Below, piece after piece: positions 30,058 through 38,780 of a stretch of 64,000 bases of DNA. Position 1 is the first letter of the stretch; every line of letters starts with the position of its first letter. The stretch covers positions 1 through 64,000 of the forward strand of contig NZ_JAKILU010000012.1 in the NCBI RefSeq assembly GCF_023283485.1, in the 5' to 3' direction. The DNA comes from Shewanella glacialipiscicola (GTDB lineage Bacteria; Pseudomonadota; Gammaproteobacteria; Enterobacterales; Shewanellaceae). Made by a program: the position numbers and the translations under genes. The notes beneath the pieces are model-generated. The model was not told the origin of the DNA. It did not search any database and saw only the letters and a program-made list of their open reading frames with translations.

Positions 30058-30106
30058 AAAAAAGCCCATCTATATACTGAAAATCCAGTGTATCGATGGG
30101 CTTTTA
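30058..30106. terminator. Terminator of the zinc uptake operon
   Basis: AAAAGCCCATC pairs with GATGGGCTTTT, and the inner arms ATACTG/CAGTGTAT extend it. T-runs lie on both sides. It sits directly after the minus-strand permease gene, ahead of plsC. Confidence 0.85.
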
Positions 30107-30119
30107 TATCAATATTTAT

Positions 30120-30920
30120 CTAAGTGTAGTGCTTTGGTTGAATGTCAGATTCAGTTGCCAGGGGCCCGACTTGACTTAATACTAAACGAAATACTAAGGC
30201 GCTCACGGCCAACGTAGCGACAATTGCCGCACCGCTAGGCAGATCTAAGGTCGCAGACAGGACTAACCCCAAAATATAGCCTAGCAAGCCCACTAGGTAA
30301 GCGTAAAATAACCGACCTTTACCACGGTACTTGTTCAGCGCTAAAGCGGGCAATATCAAGGTACTGAATACCAGATAAACGCCCACTAATTCAACCGACA
30401 AAGTAATAACCAGCGCAAATAGCAAATAAAACCCCGCACCATCCAACATTTGGGGGCGCAGGTATATCGCCAATAGCACCAGTAAATACACCACTGCTGG
30501 CAAAATCAGCTGTGACCAACTCACCCACAGGATCTGGCCTGACATCAATTGCTTTAACAACTCAGCGCCATGTGGGTCGTTCGCCAGCAGCAACATAGCC
30601 GCTACCGCAGACAACACATAAAAGCAGCCGATCATGGCCTCTAGCTCACCCGCCATCCGCTTAGATAACCAAGCAATAAACCCTGCACCTGCGAGGGCAA
30701 ACAGCGCTGGCATCCACACATTAGCAAACGGCATGTTTTCTAATCTGTGGTCCATGTGAGCGACAATCGCGCCTAAGGCGGCAACTTGCGCTATCGCTAA
30801 ATCGATAAAGATGATGCCACGCTTAAGTACTTGTCTGCCAAGTACAATATGCGTCGACAACACTAAAATCCCCGCCGCCAATGCAGGCAACAGAATCGAC
30901 ATCAGTTCCAGATCAAGCAT
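30120..30920 (-). CDS. Metal ABC transporter permease (ZnuB-like)
   Basis: This integral membrane permease of the ABC-3 (Zn/Mn/Fe) family has 266 residues and about eight hydrophobic helices. GIIFIDLAIAQVAALGAIVA is the typical conserved region, and VGVYLVFSTLILPALALNKY holds the ATPase-coupling loop. It begins 5 nt after the binding-protein gene, so it is translationally close. No ATPase gene is present in the locus, so the transporter must borrow one or is incomplete. Confidence 0.88.
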   Translation of the reverse strand: MLDLELMSILLPALAAGILVLSTHIVLGRQVLKRGIIFIDLAIAQVAALGAIVAHMDHRLENMPFANVWMPALFALAGAGFIAWLSKRMAGELEAMIGCFYVLSAVAAMLLLANDPHGAELLKQLMSGQILWVSWSQLILPAVVYLLVLLAIYLRPQMLDGAGFYLLFALVITLSVELVGVYLVFSTLILPALALNKYRGKGRLFYAYLVGLLGYILGLVLSATLDLPSGAAIVATLAVSALVFRLVLSQVGPLATESDIQPKHYT

Positions 30921-30924
30921 AGGT

Positions 30925-31833
30925 TTATTTCACTCCATTTAAGAGGGAAATCACGCTGTCATAGAGGCCAAATAGATCTTGGCTACTATCGTTGCCCCCC
31001 ACGGACATAGGCAGTATCACTACGGGTAAATTAGCCTTTTCACCGAGCCATTTTGCACCGCGCTCATCTTGATAAGAGGCGACGACTACCGCCAGAATAT
31101 CCCCTTGCTCGGCGCGCGCCAGCAGACTCGCTAAGTGGCCGCTAGTAGGCGCTAAACCCGGTTTCGGCTCTAAATCTGCCACTTGCTCAATACCAATCCA
31201 ATTGAATAGGTATTTGAAACTAGAGTGATAAGCGATCACTTTTTTACCTTGTAATCCCTTGGCTTGCTCTTCCCAACGCGGCACTGCGGCTTGCCAGCGA
31301 GTGGTGAAATCTGCCAATGCTTTTTGATAATCTACCGCACTCGCAGGGTCAACTTGAGTTAACTTAGCGCTCAGTGCCGTAGCGACTTTTAACAGACGGG
31401 TCGGGTCAAAATGAAGATGTGGATTACCTTGGGCATGCACATCACCCATGCTGCGATCGACACTAGTCAATTTATCTAAAGTCTCGATTTGATCGGCAGC
31501 AAAAAATAAGCCTTGATCAGTCGAGCGCACATTCGCGTTTGCCGACTTCATCTGCAGCATAGGTAACCAACCCACTTCTAAATCCGCACCAGCGCAGACG
31601 ACAAGATCCGCCTGTCGCATTTTGGCGATCAAGCTCGGACGTGCCTGCACTTGGTGTGGGTCCTGAAACGCCGTCGTCGCCGAATAGATATTGGCCGTAG
31701 GAGCCAGCTCCTTCGTTAACGCCGCATATTCAGGTTCGCAGGCAAACACATTCAGTTCAGCGTGAGCCAAACCGGTATAAGTGATAGATAAGGCCACTGC
31801 GGCCACTTTAGCTAAATTAGAATTGATGCGCAC
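30925..31833 (-). CDS. Zinc/metal ABC transporter periplasmic binding protein (ZnuA-like)
   Basis: This periplasmic cluster A-I solute-binding protein has 302 residues and a signal peptide (..AALSITYTGLAHA). The likely metal ligands are visible: His in FQDPHQVQARPS, His in GNPHLHFDP, His in AYHSSFKYLF and an acidic residue in VVASYQDERG. It lacks the long His-rich loop of classic ZnuA but has a short MGDVHAQGNPH segment. Its start overlaps the end of the outer-membrane gene by 17 bp, so the genes are co-transcribed. Zinc specificity is inferred. Confidence 0.86.
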   Translation of the reverse strand: MRINSNLAKVAAVALSITYTGLAHAELNVFACEPEYAALTKELAPTANIYSATTAFQDPHQVQARPSLIAKMRQADLVVCAGADLEVGWLPMLQMKSANANVRSTDQGLFFAADQIETLDKLTSVDRSMGDVHAQGNPHLHFDPTRLLKVATALSAKLTQVDPASAVDYQKALADFTTRWQAAVPRWEEQAKGLQGKKVIAYHSSFKYLFNWIGIEQVADLEPKPGLAPTSGHLASLLARAEQGDILAVVVASYQDERGAKWLGEKANLPVVILPMSVGGNDSSQDLFGLYDSVISLLNGVK

Positions 31834-32998
31834 CGTGAGCCCCCAGAGACATAATATATTGAATGGTAAAGATGTTATCGTCTTCTATGCCATCGAAATT
31901 AGTACCATTTTGATGAGTATACTGAAAACGAACCGTTGAAAAATGGCTAGAATGCCAAGCCAAACTCACTTCTGACTCCTTCAATTTTTGCTCATGAAAA
32001 TGATCGTCATGCAGCTCTTGCGTATCAGCTTCACCGTAACGCACACCCGCTGACCAGCTAGGCGTGAATTGGTACACACTGCTCAAATACCAACCTTGAT
32101 GGTAATCTTTGCTCGGTGCATCCTCAGGATGTAAGTCGGTCGGGGTAAAATCACTTACGCGGAAATACTCACCGCTCACGCTTAGATTTTGATATTTGTA
32201 GTTGCCGCTAGGTGCCCACTTATATACAAAATCAGCACCATAGGTGTTTTGCCCCGTATAAGATGCAGCGTGGCTATGATCATGCCCCTCAACAGCTTCA
32301 TGTTCATCCTCGGTTTCATGCTCTTCATGGGGAGTTACTTGGCCATTCTCGTTACGTAAGTAACTCAAGCCCGCTTGCCATGAGCTATTATCGCCTATGT
32401 CACCACCCACTTTTGAATACAAAGTGTACACACCGACATTTTTAAACTCACGCTCACCATGCTCATCAGCGGCGCGTAAACTCTCGCCCTTAAAGGCTTC
32501 AACACCCATGGTCCAATACAAATCCGTTGGTGCGACATAGTTCAAACGCACACCATCATCAAAATAATGGCCGCCTAAAAATGCACGATAAGCAATAGGG
32601 CGATCGGTGAAGGAATCTGTGTGTAAATGTTGGTTATTGAGGTAACCAATGTCCGATAAAAAACGACCACCACGAATAGAGAACCCCGCTGGCATAGCCA
32701 TGGTTTGAATAAAAGCTTCCTCAAGATTCAGCTCGGTATCACCGTCGTGCATTTCAACCACTGCAGTGACTTTACCGTAAAATATATCGTCGATATTGGC
32801 GCTTAAGGCTAGCTCAGTCTCACCTAAACCAAAACCATCTGGACTTTCGGCTAATGGACGTTCACCTGTTTGATAGTAACCATTTAATACGGCACTGATA
32901 GCAGGGTTAGTAAGGCTCGAATCTTCAGCCCATAGGCTCGGCGAAATAAGCGCACACGCCAAAGCCACCAAAGAAACTCGGGTATTTAACACAGTCAT
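31817..32998 (-). CDS. Putative outer-membrane beta-barrel with His/Asp/Glu-rich loop
   Basis: The chosen start is ATG 32998, with GGAG 5 nt upstream and a clean signal peptide (about 1-25, ending SLWA); an upstream start adds six residues. The 393-residue product has alternating beta strands, aromatic-rich ends and a terminal Phe, as in outer-membrane barrels. A loop near 230-250 is packed with His, Glu and Asp (HEEHETEDEHEAVEG..HDHSH), suggesting metal binding at the surface or periplasmic side. With the downstream binding protein and permease it may admit zinc. I know no precise family name. Confidence 0.75.
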   Translation of the reverse strand: MTVLNTRVSLVALACALISPSLWAEDSSLTNPAISAVLNGYYQTGERPLAESPDGFGLGETELALSANIDDIFYGKVTAVVEMHDGDTELNLEEAFIQTMAMPAGFSIRGGRFLSDIGYLNNQHLHTDSFTDRPIAYRAFLGGHYFDDGVRLNYVAPTDLYWTMGVEAFKGESLRAADEHGEREFKNVGVYTLYSKVGGDIGDNSSWQAGLSYLRNENGQVTPHEEHETEDEHEAVEGHDHSHAASYTGQNTYGADFVYKWAPSGNYKYQNLSVSGEYFRVSDFTPTDLHPEDAPSKDYHQGWYLSSVYQFTPSWSAGVRYGEADTQELHDDHFHEQKLKESEVSLAWHSSHFSTVRFQYTHQNGTNFDGIEDDNIFTIQYIMSLGAHGAHQF

Positions 32999-33080
32999 GA
33001 TATCTCCAAAATACAACTAGCACTCGACGACTAATATAAAGTCATCAAGAAATACAATAAGTTAAAATATTTAAGTTGAT

Positions 33081-33371
33081 TTAGAGAGCGTAGGGAGGCG
33101 CGCGACTGCGGTAAACACTGACGTGTTTAAAAGTAGAAGGAGGTAAAATAAACTCGACCACATCGAAATGCTGTATAACTAAATTTAGCGTTAGCGCTTG
33201 GGTCGGGATAATCTTGTTGAGTTGATGCTGATGGAAGCACAGCGTACAGTGGGTCTTAGCCCCATCATCAAGATGGGTCACACTATGGGCTGAGGCGGCA
33301 AAAGATAGCATTATCAATACGGCAGAAAGCCATATCGAAATCGTGCGTCTTATGTGACTTTTAAGTCTCAC
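33081..33371 (-). CDS. Small secreted DUF2946-like protein
   Basis: This 96-residue protein has a signal peptide or anchor (about 10-28), then THLDDGAKTHCTLCFHQHQ, a cluster of Cys and His, and the C-terminal RSRAPP motif. This resembles DUF2946, short proteins that often accompany metal uptake genes. It is the first gene of the metal locus, 82 bp upstream of the barrel gene on the same strand. A role as periplasmic metal sensor or chaperone is only a guess. Confidence 0.65.
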   Translation of the reverse strand: MRLKSHIRRTISIWLSAVLIMLSFAASAHSVTHLDDGAKTHCTLCFHQHQLNKIIPTQALTLNLVIQHFDVVEFILPPSTFKHVSVYRSRAPPYAL

Positions 33372-33562
33372 CAGTCGTCCCCATAGTTAAAAAGTGGCAT
33401 AAGTCTATGTCAGGGCGATAGCAAGTTGCAATAAGGTAATCACCTTGCAAAGAGTTACAAGATATGTGCAGCGCTCAATCTTCGCCATAAATGCAAGCTA
33501 AGCCCCGACTGAAACCCTAGCAAAAGCGTGTATTTAAGATTAACTTAAGTGAGCATAACTAT

Positions 33563-33601
33563 AGTGTATTTAGTTTTTAACTAGAGTGTATTTAGTTTTT
33601 A
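33563..33601. repeat. Two 17-bp direct repeats 22 bp apart
   Basis: AGTGTATTTAGTTTTTA occurs at 33563-33579 and again at 33585-33601, a centre spacing of 22 bp or about two helical turns. It lies upstream of the 41-residue membrane peptide gene and could be a pair of regulator sites, or simple tandem duplication. Confidence 0.6.
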
Positions 33602-33670
33602 TGTCGGCGAGCATAACGAAAAAGTTGAGCTCGATATGGCGCCACTTCTATCCAGCAAAAGGCAACGTTC

Positions 33671-33796
33671 ATGCTAACATTTTTACGTAACAACTTAGGG
33701 CTTATCTTAGGGATTGTGATCTTCAGCGTGGTGATTTTTGGTGGGATTTATTACGTTGAGCATTCATTAGCAGGCCAAGAACAAGTCGTGCAGTAA
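33671..33796 (+). CDS. 41-residue single-pass membrane peptide
   Basis: A small reading frame starts at ATG 33671 with AAAAGG about 8 nt before it. The product has a basic start (MLTFLRNN), one strongly hydrophobic helix (about residues 9-28) and a short polar tail ending EQVVQ. Its character and spacing are those of small bacterial inner-membrane proteins. I know no family. It stands alone on the plus strand between minus-strand genes and is followed by a hairpin. Confidence 0.55.
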   Translation: MLTFLRNNLGLILGIVIFSVVIFGGIYYVEHSLAGQEQVVQ

Positions 33797-33848
33797 GTCA
33801 CTACCTAATGCGCTAAATACTGACTCCTGCAGCGCCACTGACATCATA

Positions 33849-33872
33849 TTGAGTGCCCTTCAAGGCGCTCAA
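33849..33872. terminator. Hairpin after small membrane peptide gene
   Basis: TTGAGTGCC (33849-33857) pairs with GGCGCTCAA (33864-33872) with one wobble-type mismatch. A TTTTT run comes about 10 nt later on the plus strand. It is a possible terminator for the 41-residue peptide. Confidence 0.45.
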
Positions 33873-33906
33873 TAGCGGCAATTTTTACAAAATTAACATC
33901 TAAAAA

Positions 33907-34236
33907 CTAACGATACTTCTGCCTTTGATCACTATCATCAACTTGCTCTGGCGCTTCTTTAGTGACGAGCTGGTCCATAAAATGGCTTATAAATAACAGC
34001 ATCAACGAAAAAATCATCACTGGGATCATAATATTGCGCATAGAAGCATCGAAGTAACTGTAGATCGCCGTAAAAACACTTAAATAAAATCCTAATAGCT
34101 TCAGTTTACCAAATACAGGGTTACGACCTAACCAAGCCATGCAATGGGGACAACGCGCTTCTGCATCAAATCCACTCCCCCTTTGCTGGCTGATATCACT
34201 GACTTTGATGTATTGATGGCAATGGGAACACAACAT
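33907..34236 (-). CDS. Zinc-ribbon membrane protein, unknown function
   Basis: The ATG at 34236 is chosen because AGGA lies about 10 nt upstream; the open frame runs 9 nt further. The 109-residue protein has an N-terminal zinc-ribbon-like pair CSHC and CPHC, then two hydrophobic helices (about 45-63 and 69-88), and a hydrophilic acidic tail. I do not recognise a named family. It is probably an inner-membrane protein with a small cytosolic metal site. Confidence 0.68.
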   Translation of the reverse strand: MLCSHCHQYIKVSDISQQRGSGFDAEARCPHCMAWLGRNPVFGKLKLLGFYLSVFTAIYSYFDASMRNIMIPVMIFSLMLLFISHFMDQLVTKEAPEQVDDSDQRQKYR

Positions 34237-34360
34237 GAAACACAATTCCTAAATAACGATGCACAAGTTTAACCGTTTCCTATTTGAATGCGCCCTAAAA
34301 TAGGGGTTATCCTCATAAAAACAAACATATAATTGATTGCGGCTAAGACGAAAAGCTCAA

Positions 34361-34382
34361 TAATAAAGCGCCCTAAGGCGCA
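34361..34382 (-). terminator. Terminator of the MaoC-like gene
   Basis: On the minus strand GCGCC, a short loop and GGGCGC are followed by TTTATTATT, 36 nt past the stop of the dehydratase-like gene. Confidence 0.6.
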
Positions 34383-34416
34383 GTAACTCTGTGAATATTG
34401 CTTAGACAAGTGTAAT

Positions 34417-35280
34417 TTAAAACTGCACATCACCACTTAAATGTGGTCGACGGCCTTTGCTGTCGCGCAATTCAAAAATCATTTTATCGGCAGTTTGTTC
34501 ATAGCCAAAGCCAACATCGGCAGGCATTAACAACGGCAGTTTAAAGGTCACATCGACAGTAAATGGACGATCACCAATACTTGGCATTAACTCCGCCAAA
34601 CAACGTGCTTTAGACCACATGCCATGGGCGAGAACTCGATCAAAACCAAAACGTTTTGAGAGTACTGGATGCAAATGGATTAAGTTATAGTCGCCAGATG
34701 CCTTAGCATAACGACGGCCTAAATCTTCACTCAAACGCCAACTCTGTGGTGTTTCCCATGCCATATCAATGGCTTTAGGTGGACGAACGCGGCGCCCAGC
34801 AACATCAATACGATATAAGTAGGTTGATAGCGATTCCCAAACGAGTTCTTCCCCGACAAATACCTTAGAGACAAACTCAAACTCTAGGCCTGAGTCAGTT
34901 TCACGACTCGTTGTAAGAGCACATTCAAAGGAAAATATTTCGTCAACCGTAACGGGACGATACACCTGAATACGATTCTTTAAGTGGATCATGCCAAGCA
35001 GTGGAAAAGTGATGCCATCGTGGGTGAAAATCACCGCGTGTAGGCGAAATGCCATCACGTAAAGATAGGTTGGCGGCAGGACTTTACCATCAAACTTAAA
35101 ACCACAAACCTGCGCGTATTGACTGACTTTAGCTTCAGACACACTCACACGTGACGTCGTGACCTTAATGTAGGGTAGCGGTTGCTGATCCCAACCCGGC
35201 TTACGGCCAAAGAAAATTTTGCGATAAAGAGAAAACAGCGACGGCATCGCGTTCAATTCAACACAATATGCATTATTCAA
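34417..35280 (-). CDS. MaoC-like (hot-dog) dehydratase family protein
   Basis: This 287-residue hot-dog-fold protein carries a hydratase-2/MaoC signature near residue 190: RRYAKASGDYNLIHLHPVLSKRFGFDRVLAHGM, with the Asp and His expected of (R)-specific enoyl-CoA hydratases. The N-terminal half has a second, motif-less hot-dog-like region (KVLPPTYLYVMAFRL). The start could be TTG 35280 or ATG 35247, neither with a strong ribosome site. Its role, in fatty acid or storage-lipid metabolism, is not set by neighbours. Confidence 0.8.
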   Translation of the reverse strand: MNNAYCVELNAMPSLFSLYRKIFFGRKPGWDQQPLPYIKVTTSRVSVSEAKVSQYAQVCGFKFDGKVLPPTYLYVMAFRLHAVIFTHDGITFPLLGMIHLKNRIQVYRPVTVDEIFSFECALTTSRETDSGLEFEFVSKVFVGEELVWESLSTYLYRIDVAGRRVRPPKAIDMAWETPQSWRLSEDLGRRYAKASGDYNLIHLHPVLSKRFGFDRVLAHGMWSKARCLAELMPSIGDRPFTVDVTFKLPLLMPADVGFGYEQTADKMIFELRDSKGRRPHLSGDVQF

Positions 35281-35661
35281 GTCTGAGTACCTTTTAATTA
35301 ACTATCCCTTGGCACAAAATATATAGCCATGAATCACCCCGCACAGACGTATAATAACGGCTCAATCAAGCGGGTAACGAATGTGAAATAGGCAAAGCTG
35401 CGTCTTAGTAAGGGCGGGTGCTGACTCTCCGAATGGACAGTGATTAAGTCAGGTTTGTTCAAAACGAGGCGATTATAACCCAGAGGACAGAGTTCTGTGT
35501 ATCTCTAAGTTTTGTGACAAAAACTACTTAATTTAAAATCAATGACTTAACAATCAGTGCCGCTTATTAATTCCACTGTTTTAGGTAATAATATCTCCAG
35601 AGTGCTAAAAATTGATGTCTGTGCCACACTATCGCTCCACTCTCTTTAGCCTAGTTATCAC
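35281..35661. other. 381-bp divergent intergenic region
   Basis: It lies between the MaoC-like gene and cmoM and should contain both promoters. I see no open frame, tRNA or convincing operator. TTGAACAAAC (minus strand, about 35458-35467) is only a weak candidate for a fatty-acid regulator site. Confidence 0.45.
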
Positions 35662-36435
35662 GTGCAAGATAAGAATTTTGATAAGCTCGCGCAAAAATTT
35701 GCGAAAAACATTTATGGTACCCCAAAAGGTGAAATTCGTGCCGCTGTATTATGGCGCGATCTCGTACCTGCGCTAGCAAAACTGGGAAATAGAAAACTCA
35801 GGGTATTAGATGCGGGCGGCGGTTTTGGCTACTTTAGCCAAAAATTAGCTCGCCTCGGCCATGAGGTTATACTGTGCGACATATCTGCTGAAATGCTCGC
35901 ACAAGCACAAGAGCAGATAGAGGCATCGCCAACGCCATTAGCCATACAGCTTATCCACGCCCCTATCCAAGCACTGTCGGTCGATAACCACGGCTATTTC
36001 GATATCATATTGTGCCATGCCGTTGTCGAATGGTTAACCGATGCCAAACCCACTATGGCGGGGTTACTCACTATGCTAAAACCCGGCGGATTATTCTCTT
36101 TAATGTTTTATAACAAGGAGGCCATGCGCTTTCATGCTTTAGTGTCTGGTAACTTCGATTATGTCGCTGCAGATTTAAAAGTGAAGAAAAAAGTCAAACT
36201 TACGCCAACTCATCCCCTTTATATTCAAGAAGTTAAAGACTGGTTTAGCGACTGGCACATGTCACTTATCAGTCAGTCGGGCGTGCGCGTGATCCACGAC
36301 TATTTAAAAAAGAGCCAACCTGCTGATTTCGATTACCAAAAACTACTGCAAATGGAGCTCGAATACTCACAACGCGAGCCCTATATTTCACTCGGGCGAT
36401 ATGTGCACTTTTTAGGGCAAAGCCCAGCAGTTTAA
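35662..36435 (+). CDS. cmoM: tRNA 5-carboxymethoxyuridine methyltransferase
   Basis: It uses SAM to methylate cmo5U34 of certain tRNAs to the methyl ester. The 257-residue product closely follows E. coli CmoM: QDKNFDKLAQKFAKNIYGTPKG, motif I RVLDAGGGFGYFSQKLA, ILCDISAEML, LKPGGLFSLMFYN and EPYISLGRYVH. The start is a GTG at 35662, fitting the family N-terminus, with no strong ribosome-binding site. It converges on the TraB/GumN gene. Confidence 0.94.
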   Translation: MQDKNFDKLAQKFAKNIYGTPKGEIRAAVLWRDLVPALAKLGNRKLRVLDAGGGFGYFSQKLARLGHEVILCDISAEMLAQAQEQIEASPTPLAIQLIHAPIQALSVDNHGYFDIILCHAVVEWLTDAKPTMAGLLTMLKPGGLFSLMFYNKEAMRFHALVSGNFDYVAADLKVKKKVKLTPTHPLYIQEVKDWFSDWHMSLISQSGVRVIHDYLKKSQPADFDYQKLLQMELEYSQREPYISLGRYVHFLGQSPAV

Positions 36436-36452
36436 GACTATTGCCTTAATGG

Positions 36453-37355
36453 TTACTCACATGCCTCTTTCCAGCAGGCGCTAACTTTAGCGCCTGCTTG
36501 CTTTAGCCGTTGCACCACACTTTTATCGCCCACCACATGCCCAGCGCCAACCACCACAAATAAAGGTACAGCCACTTCAGCCGAGCCCATTAATGTTATA
36601 ATGCCGTCTGCCATTACATGATTGCGCTGCCAAAGGATTTTTTCTAGCATTTGAGTATCGCCCTCTCCGCCCATTTGCTCTTGCATTATGCTATCAAGCT
36701 CGGTTTCATTACCTGAGCGCCAAGCCGTAATTAACGATAAAAGGTCTACATCCGAGGCGCTAATGGCTTCGCGCACCATAGACCACTGCTCTTGACTATC
36801 AAAAGACGCTAATAACTGAAATTGCGACTCTGCCGTTTCTAACTGATACACAGGCAAAGCCGCATGGCGGGCCATCAACTGCATATCGACACCATAATCG
36901 GTGCTGTAACCTAATGTGTTATAACGCATTAGGTTAACTTGCGTGGCTTGTAACCAAGGTGCAAAGGATTGAATCGACTGACAAACATTGGCCGTAGCCG
37001 CGCAATAACGTGACATGATCTGTACCGTTTGTTTATCTCGGCTCTGCCAATCTAAGCCCTTAGTTTTATCGGCACGGCCATATTGTTGCAGCAAGGCTGT
37101 GCTATCGGCTTTATTGATATCGACTTCAACGACTAGGCCACGAGCTTTGCTTAATGCGGTTTCAATTTGAGCAGGTAAAGGATAAAAATCGGCACGACCA
37201 ATATGAATCGAACCCAGTAAATACGCAGTCTTACCTTGCCATTGCACTTGGTAAAACGGCGGCTTATCGGTTTCAGCACTGACTACTTTGGCACTGAAGC
37301 TCACAAAAGCTAATAAACAGATTGATACTATTAATCGCCATTGGCTTGTTGCCAT
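36453..37355 (-). CDS. TraB/GumN family secreted protein
   Basis: The 300-residue protein has a signal peptide (about 1-27, ending VVSA). TraB/GumN motifs are YLLGSIHIGRADFYPLP near 45, LVVEVDI near 75 and the C-terminal VVVGAGHVVGDKSVVQRLKQAG. The family has an EreA/ChaN-like fold and is proposed to be a metal-dependent hydrolase. The conserved His in GSIH and GAGH and the Glu in VEVD are kept. No functional partner is adjacent. Confidence 0.88.
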   Translation of the reverse strand: MATSQWRLIVSICLLAFVSFSAKVVSAETDKPPFYQVQWQGKTAYLLGSIHIGRADFYPLPAQIETALSKARGLVVEVDINKADSTALLQQYGRADKTKGLDWQSRDKQTVQIMSRYCAATANVCQSIQSFAPWLQATQVNLMRYNTLGYSTDYGVDMQLMARHAALPVYQLETAESQFQLLASFDSQEQWSMVREAISASDVDLLSLITAWRSGNETELDSIMQEQMGGEGDTQMLEKILWQRNHVMADGIITLMGSAEVAVPLFVVVGAGHVVGDKSVVQRLKQAGAKVSACWKEACE

Positions 37356-37403
37356 ATCCTTTGCCCCTTATAATTCCTGCAAATTTTGCCATGAGACGCT
37401 GTT

Positions 37404-37712
37404 ATGCCACACACTAAGGTTATAGAGCAACTGAAAGAGAATCTTCAAATCGCCTATCGCCAAGCTATAGACGCTGACGCTAAGTTAGATGAGCTAAAAA
37501 AATCTGGCCATGGAAACTTCACCAGTATATTTACGGCAGAACAAGGTTTTATCGCATCCAGCAATCGCTTTTTACCCTATGTACAAGAGTTGGTCGATGA
37601 TTTAACTCGCATGGAAGAATACGAGGCGCTGGACACTAAAGAACTTGAAACCTATGTGCGCCAGCTCGGCGCATTGCTGCAAATGCTGCAAGCCTTTAAG
37701 AAACAAAGCTAA
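37404..37712 (+). CDS. Small alpha-helical protein, function unknown
   Basis: This 102-residue protein is predicted to be all helical, with heptad-like Leu spacing (about 5-35 and 58-98) and no signal or membrane segment. A faint likeness to the PriC N-terminal domain (FIASSNRFLPYVQELVDDL) was noticed but is not enough to name it. It is divergent from the TraB/GumN gene by 48 bp and ends at a good terminator. Confidence 0.68.
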   Translation: MPHTKVIEQLKENLQIAYRQAIDADAKLDELKKSGHGNFTSIFTAEQGFIASSNRFLPYVQELVDDLTRMEEYEALDTKELETYVRQLGALLQMLQAFKKQS

Positions 37713-37720
37713 ACACAGCT

Positions 37721-37760
37721 AAAGGGCTGAAGTTTACCGATGAATTTCAGCCCTTTATTA
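37721..37760 (+). terminator. Terminator of helical protein gene
   Basis: AAAGGGCTGAA (37721-37731) pairs with TTCAGCCCTTT (37745-37755), followed by ATTATT, just after the stop at 37712. Confidence 0.75.
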
Positions 37761-37873
37761 TCTCGTATTGCCGCACTATATCCTCTCTCAAGCGACCATC
37801 AATCCAGAGTTCCAACCGCGATTCAATATATTAGAGAATAATAACCACGGCTTTGAAGCTTATAAGTGGAAGG

Positions 37874-37916
37874 TAAAAAAATAGGCTAAATCCGTAAATA
37901 ACGAATTCAGCCTATT
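37874..37916 (-). terminator. Terminator of DUF3016 gene
   Basis: On the minus strand AATAGGCTGAAT pairs with ATTTAGCCTATT, with extra pairing of CGT/ACG in the loop, and runs straight into TTTTTT (rc of 37875-37880). It lies 65 nt beyond the stop codon. Confidence 0.8.
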
Positions 37917-37980
37917 AGAGAGTCAGTAAATTATTAATCTGGGGCCTTAAGTGCTTAAACTTTAGTGACCGACTGAGTGA

Positions 37981-38505
37981 TTAAAGTTGTGGGGCAATCG
38001 TTTTCTTTAACCATTCAGTTAGCATCTTAGTTTCGTAAACAAAAGGTTTATCCGTTGACGAATGGATCCCACCTAAAAAGCCCATATCTGATAATTTCTC
38101 TTCGCCTACGATAATCACTTTGTCATTTTCTAAAATTTGATAGGAAAAAGTCATACGCGGTGGATAGATATCTTTAATAACGCGTAAATCATCAGTGGTA
38201 GCACCAAAAGTGGGGCGCATATCACCCGCAAGATCAACATCAGTCATCGTCATTTCAAGCTTTTGATTAGGCTTTAAAATCTTTGATGCCTCTTTGTTGA
38301 CGTTTTTGGTTAAGGTTTCAAATAAACGCTTCTCATAGCGGGATTGGATCTCACCGGATGATTTTATATCGCGAAACTCTTTAGGGTTTTGCCAAATAAT
38401 TTTAACCACACCATCTTCAGTAACTGGGTTCACTGGCGCCTCTTCGGCCGCCCAAGCGGCGCTACAACTCAACACACTTGCGAGTATAAGGGACTGAATT
38501 TTCAT
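37981..38505 (-). CDS. DUF3016 family secreted protein
   Basis: I chose ATG 38505, with GGAGG 6 nt upstream and a clean signal peptide (MKIQSLILASVLSCSAAWA); the frame opens 45 nt earlier. The 174-residue product has VKIIWQNPKEFRDI, a helical region and a conserved YPPRMTFSYQIL strand, features I associate with DUF3016, a periplasmic family of unknown function. It has its own terminator and is likely monocistronic. A TAACCTGAACTCG motif lies 50 bp upstream of the start. Confidence 0.78.
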   Translation of the reverse strand: MKIQSLILASVLSCSAAWAAEEAPVNPVTEDGVVKIIWQNPKEFRDIKSSGEIQSRYEKRLFETLTKNVNKEASKILKPNQKLEMTMTDVDLAGDMRPTFGATTDDLRVIKDIYPPRMTFSYQILENDKVIIVGEEKLSDMGFLGGIHSSTDKPFVYETKMLTEWLKKTIAPQL

Positions 38506-38780
38506 ATTTGCCTCCAAGGCCTCAATAATTTTCTGTGAACTACAGTACAAAATCTAACCTGAACTCGAGCTTAATGCAAAAGTGATATTAATGCCGCAAA
38601 ATCAGCATAAGACTCTGTATATACGGGTAAATATTGTATATCGACGTTATTTTATACGTATCGTTTTGTATCGAGATGTGATAGGTAAGCATATAGTTGC
38701 TAATTTGTAATCATTTTTAGCGCATAAGCTAGAGAAAAACGTTATCCTTCCGCTATTGTTCACATAGCTTGTTTAATAAC

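Noticed and set aside
29959..30069. N-terminal extension of plsC to 30069
   Set aside because: The extra 37 residues do not fit PlsC and overlap the terminator of the upstream operon; GTG 29958 has a good ribosome site.
37404..37712. PriC-like replication protein
   Set aside because: Only a faint pattern likeness over about 20 residues; too weak to name.
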